A stretch of 6,826 nt of DNA, from NCBI GenBank assembly GCA_030667725.1, contig DAOUVH010000046.1:1-6826 (forward strand). Reading direction: 5' to 3'. Positions 1 through 6,182 of this stretch are shown here, piece by piece; within the stretch, counting starts at the first letter, position 1, and every line of letters starts with the position of its first letter. Made by a program: the position numbers and the translations under genes. The notes under the pieces were generated by a model. The model was not told where the DNA came from, ran no database searches, and worked only from the letters and a program-made list of their open reading frames with translations. The DNA is from Candidatus Cloacimonadota bacterium. Its GTDB lineage: Bacteria; Cloacimonadota; Cloacimonadia; Cloacimonadales; TCS61.

Positions 1-209
1 ATCTTAAGAATATTTTCGAAAACTTCCATACCATTTAATCCCGGTAATCTCATATCAAGTAAAACCAGATCAGGCATATTAGCTTTATATTTTGTAATTC
101 CTACCTTACCATTTCCAGCTATGATAGTTTCAAAACCTTCTTCTTTCAAGATCGTATTAAGTAGAAATTGCATATCCTGATTATCTTCAATGATCAATAT
201 TCTTTCCAT
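1..209 (-). CDS. Response regulator, N-terminal receiver domain (partial, runs off the left edge)
   Basis: The 69 visible codons form the first half of a CheY-like receiver domain. The start reads MERILIIEDNQDMQFLL, with the acidic pair Glu8-Asp9 that binds Mg2+. The phospho-acceptor is Asp52 in LVLLDMRLPGLNG, a standard beta3 end and loop. The conserved Thr and Lys of the domain and any output domain lie beyond base 1, so the effector type is not visible. The ATG is supported by an AAGGA Shine-Dalgarno at 219-223, inside the last codons of the kinase gene and 9 nt from the start. The gene begins 6 nt after the kinase stop, so the two are almost certainly co-transcribed and this is the likely phosphorylation partner. 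An NtrC/AtoC-like sigma54 activator would be a common partner for this kinase type, but that is a guess. Confidence 0.9.
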   Translation of the reverse strand, partial: MERILIIEDNQDMQFLLNTILKEEGFETIIAGNGKVGITKYKANMPDLVLLDMRLPGLNGMEVFENILK

Positions 210-215
210 ATTTTT

Positions 216-1673
216 TTATCCTTTTGTTTCTGTGATAATTGGAAGTTTCACAGTAATTTTTGTTCCAACACCAACTTCACTTTCCACGTCAACATCCCCA
301 TCATGAGCCGTGATAACTTGATAAACAAACGATAACCCTAAGCCTGTCCCCTCATCTTTTGTTGTATAGAACGGATCGAATATTTTCTCAATCTCATCAG
401 TGGATATCCCACATCCATCATCAGTAAATGTTATAACGATCTTGTTATTTCTCTTAGTGACTTTTATTGTAAGAACTCCCCCATGCGGCATGGCGTCATT
501 AGCATTTAATATAAAATTTAGGAAAGTTTGTTCGAACCATTTAGAATCCAGGTTGATCTGAGGGAGCTTCTCATCAATCATCAAATCGATCTTTACACCA
601 TTTTGTTTAATTCTTGCTTCAACAAGTTCAATTGCTCTTTTAAGAACGGCTGAGATACTCCCCATTCTCAGATCTAGTTCTCTGGGAGTTGCAAAATCCA
701 AGAGTTCTTTAATAATTTTATTTGCATTTTGAGAATTACGTAAAATGATCTCAAGATATTGAACAATTTGATCTGGAAGTTCATACTTCTTAAGACAATA
801 CTGAATTGAAGAGTTAATATTTCCGAGTGGATTTCTGATCTCATGAGCAATACCGGCAGCTAACTGGCCTACTCCTGCAAGACGTTCTGCACGCAGAAGA
901 CGTTTTTCTAATAACTTATGTGCAGTAATATCATGAAGTGAGGCAACAATTTTTTTTGATTGATCATTTGCATCAATTAGTACTTGGGAAATTACTGAGC
1001 AATAGACCACTTCGCCGTTATGATTATTCAATTCTATTTCTTGATCACGAATAGATCCCTTCTCATTATTCATTAGTAAAAAATAGGTTGCTTGCTGTTG
1101 TTTTGCAAAAAAATCTTGTATGGTCTTCCCCAGCAGATCTTTTCGCTTATGATCGCTCATCATTTCAATTGATGGGCTAATCTCAGTTATTTTTCCATCT
1201 AATTCTATTTCACAATAGACATCTTGAATATTATCGAAGATCCTTCTATATTTTTTTTCACTCTTCTTTAATGTCTGCTGCATTCTATGTTTATAAATTG
1301 CAAGCTCAATAACAGCTTTTAATTCACGTTCATCAAAAGGTTTGATAATATAACCAAACGGTTCGGCGATTTTTGATTTACTTATTGTTTTATCATCTGC
1401 ATAAGCTGTAATAAAAATAATAGGAATATCAAGAGAATAGTAGATCGTTTCTGCAGCAGTAAGTCCAGACATTTCGTCACCAAGCATAATATCCATTAAT
1501 ACAACATCTGGTTTTAATTCTTCTGCCCTTGGAATTGATTTTTCACCTGAGCGAACGATATCCAATATCTCAAATCCGCAATTCTCAGAAATTCTGGCAA
1601 TATCCTGAGCAATGATCATTTCATCTTCAACTATCAGAATCCTTATGATATCTTTTTCAAGATTCAAATTCAT
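216..1673 (-). CDS. Hybrid sensor histidine kinase, REC-PAS-HisKA-HATPase_c
   Basis: A 485-residue soluble kinase with no membrane segment or signal peptide, so it should act in the cytoplasm. Domains in order: a receiver domain at about 9-128 (acidic Glu16/Asp17, phospho-acceptor Asp61 in VLMDIMLG, Thr89, Lys111 in IIKPF); a short coiled linker; a PAS domain at about 138-254; a HisKA dimerisation helix with the H-box His277 in GIAHEIRNPLGNI; and an ATPase domain at about 375-480 with the N-box Asn390/Asp393, the G1 box DDGCGI (418-423), the F-box FDPFYTTK and the G2 box GTGLGL (442-447). All catalytic motifs are intact. The ATG has an AAGGG Shine-Dalgarno at 1681-1685, 7 nt upstream. The N-terminal receiver means the kinase can itself receive phosphate, as in a phosphorelay, while the following gene supplies a separate receiver. 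The PAS ligand is unknown. No promoter hexamers with good spacing were found for it in 1674-1910. Confidence 0.95.
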   Translation of the reverse strand: MNLNLEKDIIRILIVEDEMIIAQDIARISENCGFEILDIVRSGEKSIPRAEELKPDVVLMDIMLGDEMSGLTAAETIYYSLDIPIIFITAYADDKTISKSKIAEPFGYIIKPFDERELKAVIELAIYKHRMQQTLKKSEKKYRRIFDNIQDVYCEIELDGKITEISPSIEMMSDHKRKDLLGKTIQDFFAKQQQATYFLLMNNEKGSIRDQEIELNNHNGEVVYCSVISQVLIDANDQSKKIVASLHDITAHKLLEKRLLRAERLAGVGQLAAGIAHEIRNPLGNINSSIQYCLKKYELPDQIVQYLEIILRNSQNANKIIKELLDFATPRELDLRMGSISAVLKRAIELVEARIKQNGVKIDLMIDEKLPQINLDSKWFEQTFLNFILNANDAMPHGGVLTIKVTKRNNKIVITFTDDGCGISTDEIEKIFDPFYTTKDEGTGLGLSFVYQVITAHDGDVDVESEVGVGTKITVKLPIITETKG

Positions 1674-1786
1674 AAACTATCCCTTCTTTTGTTAATTATC
1701 TTTAGGATTATTCTCATATTTCCTTTATGTCTTAAATATAATCTATTTTGATTATGTAAATATTTTTTTATAAATCTGATGTGGAA

Positions 1787-1814
1787 TTGACTTCACTTTG
1801 ATAGAATTTAAAAT
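1787..1814 (+). promoter_or_regulatory. Putative sigma70-type promoter for the marR-like gene
   Basis: TTGACT at 1787-1792 (5 of 6 to TTGACA) is followed after 16 bp by TAAAAT at 1809-1814 (5 of 6 to TATAAT). Transcription would start near 1821 and leave a 5' leader of about 90 nt before the ATG at 1911. In sequence this AT-rich, hexamer matches arise easily by chance, so support is moderate. Confidence 0.4.
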
Positions 1815-1871
1815 TTAAGTTTTATTTACTGCAAAATTATGTATTGAAAAAGTAGAGTGATAAAATTTCAA

Positions 1872-1884
1872 ACATATCAGATGT
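1872..1884. promoter_or_regulatory. Imperfect 13-bp palindrome, candidate autoregulatory operator
   Basis: ACATATCAGATGT has 5 of 6 symmetric pairs. It lies in the leader, 15 nt before the AGGAAG Shine-Dalgarno (1900-1905) of the marR-like gene. A related copy in inverted orientation, ATCTGATGTG, sits at 1774-1783 just upstream of the putative -35 box and matches 9 of 10 bases of the reverse complement. MarR-family proteins usually bind short palindromes in their own divergent promoter region, so these two sites are candidates. The assignment is inference from position and symmetry only. Confidence 0.25.
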
Positions 1885-1910
1885 AATTTATTAAGTATTA
1901 GGAAGTTAGT

Positions 1911-2362
1911 ATGAAAAGTTCTCAAGAATTTATTGAATTAACAGCTCGATTACAGAAACTCTTCCATGATAGAGATAATTCATATACACTATGTGTTGTT
2001 ATCGGAAATATTGAATGTGCATTATTACGATTTCTGCATAAAATAAACCACCCTCTCAGGATGCGGGAAATTGCAAAAATGTATGAGATTTCCAATGCAA
2101 AAGTTACACGCGTACTGAATAGACTTGTTCAAATGGGATTTGTTGAGAGATATCATTCTGAAAATGATCGTCGCAGTTTGTATGCCCGCATCACTGATGA
2201 AGGAAGCAAATTGCTGAAAACACAAAATATAAGTTGAACAAATTCCAGCAGGAAGTTTTGGAATTGATCCCTGAAGAAGAGATCGATACGACCTATAAGT
2301 ATCTTAAATTATTTGTAGATACTTATGAAAAAGTAATAACTGATTCCACAGAAAGAACTTGA
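1911..2362 (+). pseudogene. MarR-family transcriptional regulator with an apparent single-base frameshift
   Basis: From the ATG at 1911 (AGGAAG Shine-Dalgarno at 1900-1905, 5 nt spacing) the frame runs 108 codons to a TGA at 2235-2237. It contains a MarR-type winged helix: helix-turn-helix at about 48-76, with the recognition helix around SNAKVTRVLNRL, then GFVER, then a wing with the Asp86-Arg87 pair in ENDRRS and ITDEGSKLL. MarR proteins then need a long C-terminal dimerisation helix, which is missing in this frame. It is present in another frame: from 2219 the bases encode NTKYKLNKFQQEVLELI and go on through YKYLKLFVDTYEKVI to a TGA at 2360-2362. Adding one A to the A-run at 2217-2220 (or 2224-2227) restores about 150 residues, the normal family length. 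As written, the product would lack half its dimer interface. No convincing -1 slippery heptamer is seen, so a real deletion or a sequencing error in the A-run are the main options. The gene faces away from the kinase and converges on hdrB. Confidence 0.85.
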
Positions 2363-2373
2363 AGAATCAGCTA
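2337..2373 (-). terminator. Probable rho-independent terminator of the hdrACB operon
   Basis: Read on the minus strand, TAGCTGATTC (2373-2364) pairs with GAATCAGTTA (2346-2337) in a 10-bp stem with one G-T wobble and a 17-nt loop. The T-rich tail TTACTTTTT follows. It begins 20 nt past the hdrB stop. The stem is AT-rich and the tail is interrupted, so strength is uncertain. In the plus direction there is no T-tract, so it would act only on hdrB transcripts. It overlaps the last codons of the frameshifted marR. Confidence 0.4.
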
Positions 2374-2393
2374 ATTGAAGCAAATCAGTAATT

Positions 2394-3272
2394 TTAAAAT
2401 AAAATTTCGGGAGAAATAAAGTTGGATTCCCAGCCTAGTTTCTCCTTTTCTATATCAAATGCTACACCCATCAATTGGCTGAAATAAACAATAGGTATTG
2501 TTTCAAATTCCGGATCTTTTTCTTTTATATCTTCCTGCCGGGTATCCAAATTGAAAGCACAGAGCGGACATGAAGTAATTATTACATCTGCTCCATTTTT
2601 ACGTGCATCCTCAATGATTCCTTTAGAGAGATTGACCACTATATCTTTATTATTTACAGTATGATAACTGCCACAACACCTGCTACCACTGTTCCATTCA
2701 ATTGCTTCAGCACCCAATGCTACGATGAGTTCCTGTAGAATCTTTGGATCTTCAGCATCATCTATTCCGACCTCTTTAGGACGCAATAGCATACAGCCAT
2801 AATATGGAGCTACTTTCAGATCTTTCAATGGTTTCTTTACCTGCTTGGTTACAGTCTCCCAGCCTAATTCACGAATAATAGGCAACAAATGTACAACCTC
2901 AACACTACCATCATATTTTGTTTCTTCACGATGCATGAAATCATTGATCTTCTGCAGATCATCAGGATTTTTCTGCATACGTTTATTGGAAAGACTGAGT
3001 GTATTGTAGCACATCGAGCACAATGTAACCAGCCGGTTTTCATTTTCCACTATACCAGATGCATTCATTTCCTGTACACGCAGGAAATTTCTAACCGGTG
3101 CCATATGCTTCATTAGGTCATCACTAACCAGATAGGAAACAACTCCACAGCAATTCCAACGATCGAGTTCCACCATTTCTATTCCAAGTTTTTTTGCAAC
3201 TTCCAAGGCAGGAATTTCCAAGTTTTTAGCAGTAGTTTTTAATGTACAGCCGGGAAAATATGGTATTTTCAT
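2394..3272 (-). CDS. hdrB: Heterodisulfide reductase subunit B (HdrB-like, two CCG domains)
   Basis: A 292-residue protein of normal HdrB length. It has two cysteine-rich CCG repeats: Cys9, Cys41-Cys42-Gly, Cys85 and Cys88 (CSMC), then Cys160, Cys199-Cys200-Gly, Cys235 and Cys238 (CPLC). In methanogen HdrB such sets bind two noncubane [4Fe-4S] clusters that cleave the CoM-S-S-CoB disulfide. All ten cysteines are present, so the active site looks intact. The spacing Cys42 to Cys85 (42 residues) is slightly longer than usual. The C-terminal tail (FISPEILF) is family-like. A bacterium is unlikely to use CoM/CoB, so the true disulfide substrate is unknown. The ATG is set by AAGGAG at 3280-3285, 7 nt upstream and overlapping the hdrC stop; another ATG at 3275-3277 is out of frame. 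It is the last gene of the hdrA-hdrC-hdrB operon, and its product should dock on HdrC in the cytoplasm. Confidence 0.95.
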   Translation of the reverse strand: MKIPYFPGCTLKTTAKNLEIPALEVAKKLGIEMVELDRWNCCGVVSYLVSDDLMKHMAPVRNFLRVQEMNASGIVENENRLVTLCSMCYNTLSLSNKRMQKNPDDLQKINDFMHREETKYDGSVEVVHLLPIIRELGWETVTKQVKKPLKDLKVAPYYGCMLLRPKEVGIDDAEDPKILQELIVALGAEAIEWNSGSRCCGSYHTVNNKDIVVNLSKGIIEDARKNGADVIITSCPLCAFNLDTRQEDIKEKDPEFETIPIVYFSQLMGVAFDIEKEKLGWESNFISPEILF

Positions 3273-3283
3273 TTCATGTCTCC

Positions 3284-3688
3284 TTATCCGGTAAATTTCC
3301 TGAAAGCTCCCACAATTGCAATCGAGGGTAGTTTCTTGGCTTCTTCTTTAGAAATCTTTTCAATATCAATAAAATCTATAGCTTCACGCAGTTTTACCTG
3401 GCGTAAAGCCTCAGATACTTTCGAAACATCCAGATCTCGTGGACACCGGACTGTGCAGGTGAAACATGAAGCACAGATCCACATTGTTTTGCTGTCCATG
3501 ATATCCTTTTGCCCCAGCATTACCTGACGCATGATCTGTGAAGGTGTAACATCCATTTCAGTAATGAATGGACATCCACCCGAACAGGTCCCGCACTGCT
3601 CACAAAGAGTGATTATTTCACCACTTAATTCCGTGATCTTTTCGAGGAATTCTACACCTTTATCATCAAGCTTTATAATCTTTGCCAT
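3284..3688 (-). CDS. hdrC: Heterodisulfide reductase subunit C (HdrC-like, two [4Fe-4S], short form)
   Basis: A 134-residue ferredoxin-like subunit that passes electrons between HdrA and HdrB. It has two CxxCxxCxxxCP motifs: Cys29, 32, 35, 39 (CEQCGTCSGGCP) and Cys72, 75, 78, 82 (CASCFTCTVRCP), each binding one [4Fe-4S] cluster. The stretch between them (TPSQIMRQVMLGQKD and MWICASC) is typical of HdrC. The protein stops at KLPSIAIVGAFRKFTG, which matches the point where typical HdrC proteins (about 180-190 residues) still have a C-terminal tail. The stop is followed at once by the hdrB ribosome site, so no hidden continuation in another frame fits. The start overlaps the hdrA stop by one base (TAATG), with a GAGGTG Shine-Dalgarno in the last hdrA codons, which indicates translational coupling. 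Clusters are intact, so it should be functional despite the short tail. Confidence 0.95.
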   Translation of the reverse strand: MAKIIKLDDKGVEFLEKITELSGEIITLCEQCGTCSGGCPFITEMDVTPSQIMRQVMLGQKDIMDSKTMWICASCFTCTVRCPRDLDVSKVSEALRQVKLREAIDFIDIEKISKEEAKKLPSIAIVGAFRKFTG

Positions 3689-6075
3689 TATTCACCTCTC
3701 ACTGCTGTAAAAAGTTTAGCTTTTATTTCCCGTGGGATAGGCTCTAAAGTCCCTAGAAATTCCGCTATTGCATCTACATCATTTATGAATTGAGCTAAAG
3801 CACCTGCATTGTACTCTTTAAAAATTATTCTTTCAGTTTCGATCTGTAGATCATCCAACGTTTTTTGAACCTGATTAATGTTGTCTTTTGTTACATTGTT
3901 TGCCCAGCCAAAGCGGGAGCTCTTTTCAGGGCTATCACCGATCATCACTGCATCAGCTCCTTTTGATAGTGCAAATCTTATCAAGTTGGAAGTCATCCTG
4001 CTACCGCTTGGAATCCGGAAGATTCTAGTATCGGTAGAGTATTTCATCTTTCGAACTCCACAAGCATCTGCCAGACGGTAAACAGTGTTATCATCAGCAA
4101 AGATCAGGATTCTCTTCTCACCTTCTTTTTTATTACTGAGAGAAGCTTCGATCTGCGCATACATCTGGTCATTTGTGTAATAATTCAAATCGATTGCTTC
4201 AATTGGACAACTTGCTATGCAGCTTCCACAACCAAGACAGAGAGCCTCATTTACTTCAGCTTTACCTTTTGCATTTAGCGAAATAGCTTGTTTAGGACAA
4301 GCATCCAGACATTGTTTGCAACCGTCACAAATATCCTGATGTACAAAAGCCAATATAGGATCGATGGAGAATTCTTTTTGAGCCAAAGTTGCCAGAACAC
4401 GTCCGGCAGCAGCACTGGCTTGTGTTACTGTATCGGGAATATCTTTGGGTCCTTGCGCTGTTCCAGCCAGAAACACACCTTCGATCAAAGTATCGACCGG
4501 ACGGTATTTAGGATGTGCCTCTTTGAAGAAACCATCTTCGCTCTTAGCCAGTTTCAAATTATCGGCAATATTTTCGGAAGCTTTGCTTAATCCCATACCA
4601 TTTGCCAAGACCACCAGATCAAATTCACTTTGGATAATATCACGAGAAAGTGTATCTTCTACTGTCACTGTAACCTGTTTTGTTTCGGGATCTTCAGTGA
4701 AGTGAGAAGGTTTTCCTCTCACAAATTTGATTCCCATTTTCTGAGCCCGTTTATAATATTCTTCATAACCTTTGCCAAAAGCTCGAAGATCTGTGTAGAA
4801 TATATAAATATCTGATTCTGGTTTTGCCTGTTTCAACAGTGAAGCCAACTTGACAGAGAACATACAGCACACGCGGGAGCAATATTCGCGACCGATCTGC
4901 TCATCTCTGGAGCCAATACATTGCACAAATGCAACCCTTTTTCCTACTTCCCTCGGTGGTTCTTTTTCGGAAATGTGATCTACAATTCGTTCCATTTCCA
5001 AAGCTGAAACTACATTTTTATATTTCCCATAACCAAAAACAGTCTTTTCTGTTGCATCATAAATATCGTAACCGGTGGCTACTACCACGTTATCTACGGC
5101 TATATTAATGAATTCGGCTTTCTGTTCAAAATCTATAACTTTCTGCGGACAAATTTCAGCACATTTACTGCAGGAACCATCTTTGAAATGCAAACAATTT
5201 TCTTCATCAATTAAATATTTATATGGAATTGCATGAGGAGCCGGTATGTATATCGCTTTACGATTCATTATTCCCTGCTCCCAAAAATTTGGTTGTTCTA
5301 TCGGACACTCCTGTACACACTGAGTACAAATAAGGCATTGATCCATATTGATGGAATCGAGAATAAAACGCGGGTTTTTCTTGATCTTTGCTTCAAAGTG
5401 TAGTCTGTGTCCGGCAATGCTTTCAATTTCAGAGTTTGTATAAAGAGTGATGTTTGGATGATCTTGTACAGCAGCCATTTTGGGCGAAATAATACAGGCA
5501 GAACAGTCTTCTGTTGGGAAGGTTTTGGTCAGGATCGCCATCATCCCGCCCAAGGTAGGTTTTCTTTCAACCAGGATCACTTTTTTTCCTGCATCCCCAA
5601 GATCGAGAGATGTTTGGATGCCTGCAATACCGCCACCTATCACTAGAATTTCATCTCCCATCTGCATCTTTTTTTCTTCTAATGGAAAATCCAATTCTAC
5701 TTTGGCAATGGAAGCGTCGATAATATCTTTGGCTTTTTCAGTAGCTACTTCAGGAGCATTCTTATGAGCCCAGGAGCAATGTTCACGGAAGTTCGCAATT
5801 TCCAGAACATACGGATTTAATCCAGCTTTCTGTAGAGTAGCACGAAAAGTTTTTTCATGAAAATGAGGAGAGCAAGCAGCAACAACAACTTTCTCTAGTC
5901 TATGTTTCTTAATATCTTCAATAATCAATTTCTGACCAGCACCGGAGCACATATGAGAGTTCTCCTGGATCAGGATATCGCTTTTCTTTTCTTTTACATG
6001 CTCTGCAATTTTTTGGAGATCAATGGTATTAGATATGTTCCCACCACATTGACAAAGATAGACCCCAGTTTTCAT
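3688..6075 (-). CDS. hdrA: Heterodisulfide reductase subunit A fused to a cysteine-less MvhD/FlpD-like domain
   Basis: A 795-residue flavo-iron-sulfur protein, the likely electron-bifurcating or confurcating hub. An N-terminal HdrA domain (1 to about 135) has Cys8, Cys10, Cys43, Cys68 and Cys100. A thioredoxin-reductase-like FAD domain starts with GGGIAG at 147-152 and includes Cys191/Cys194. An inserted ferredoxin has Cys247, 250, 253, 257 and Cys294, 302, 305, 309. Cys386, 399, 403, 404 with Lys409 form the noncanonical cluster and flavin-side motif described for methanogen HdrA. A C-terminal ferredoxin has Cys583, 586, 589, 593 and Cys613, 616, 619, 623. Residues about 654-778 then align with MvhD/FlpD, the [2Fe-2S] subunit that passes hydrogenase or formate dehydrogenase electrons to HdrA. 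Here all expected cluster cysteines are replaced. The ATG has AAGGAG at 6085-6090, 9 nt upstream. No in-frame TGA suggestive of selenocysteine is seen; the CC at 403-404 is cysteine. It is the first gene of the hdrACB operon, overlapping hdrC by one base. Confidence 0.96.
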   Translation of the reverse strand: MKTGVYLCQCGGNISNTIDLQKIAEHVKEKKSDILIQENSHMCSGAGQKLIIEDIKKHRLEKVVVAACSPHFHEKTFRATLQKAGLNPYVLEIANFREHCSWAHKNAPEVATEKAKDIIDASIAKVELDFPLEEKKMQMGDEILVIGGGIAGIQTSLDLGDAGKKVILVERKPTLGGMMAILTKTFPTEDCSACIISPKMAAVQDHPNITLYTNSEIESIAGHRLHFEAKIKKNPRFILDSINMDQCLICTQCVQECPIEQPNFWEQGIMNRKAIYIPAPHAIPYKYLIDEENCLHFKDGSCSKCAEICPQKVIDFEQKAEFINIAVDNVVVATGYDIYDATEKTVFGYGKYKNVVSALEMERIVDHISEKEPPREVGKRVAFVQCIGSRDEQIGREYCSRVCCMFSVKLASLLKQAKPESDIYIFYTDLRAFGKGYEEYYKRAQKMGIKFVRGKPSHFTEDPETKQVTVTVEDTLSRDIIQSEFDLVVLANGMGLSKASENIADNLKLAKSEDGFFKEAHPKYRPVDTLIEGVFLAGTAQGPKDIPDTVTQASAAAGRVLATLAQKEFSIDPILAFVHQDICDGCKQCLDACPKQAISLNAKGKAEVNEALCLGCGSCIASCPIEAIDLNYYTNDQMYAQIEASLSNKKEGEKRILIFADDNTVYRLADACGVRKMKYSTDTRIFRIPSGSRMTSNLIRFALSKGADAVMIGDSPEKSSRFGWANNVTKDNINQVQKTLDDLQIETERIIFKEYNAGALAQFINDVDAIAEFLGTLEPIPREIKAKLFTAVRGE

Positions 6076-6139
6076 TAGGAAATTCTCCTTTAATTTAAAT
6101 GTTTCAATTTATTTTTATTTTGAATAAATAGCATTTATA

Positions 6140-6167
6140 ATTATAAAAGATAATTTTAAGATATCAA
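6140..6167 (-). promoter_or_regulatory. Strong sigma70-like promoter of the hdrACB operon
   Basis: On the minus strand TTGATA (6167-6162, 5 of 6) and a perfect TATAAT (6145-6140) are separated by 16 bp. This predicts a start near 6133 and a leader of roughly 57 nt before the hdrA ATG. The -35 box begins 16 bp after the stop of the upstream HdrA paralog, so the downstream operon can be transcribed on its own. A perfect 14-bp AT palindrome, TTTATAATTATAAA (6134-6147), covers the -10 box and could be an operator, although in such AT-rich DNA it may be chance. Confidence 0.55.
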
Positions 6168-6182
6168 ATTAAATCTATAAAA

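Noticed and set aside
1674..1780. Promoter for the kinase operon (TTTACA and TATATT on the minus strand)
   Set aside because: The two hexamers are only 14 bp apart, too close for a standard sigma70 promoter, and no better pair was found.
2025..2225. Minus-strand open frame inside the marR-like gene
   Set aside because: It is antisense to a clear MarR winged-helix sequence and has no family features.
2214..2237. Programmed -1 ribosomal frameshift in the marR-like gene
   Set aside because: No X-XXY-YYZ slippery heptamer is in phase and no convincing downstream stem was seen; a base loss in an A-run is simpler.
3276..5767. Several plus-strand open frames opposite the hdr genes (for example 3276-3527, 4288-4590, 4445-4705, 5480-5767)
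   Set aside because: They lie antisense to strongly supported Hdr coding sequence, have no recognisable domains, and are best explained as shadow frames.
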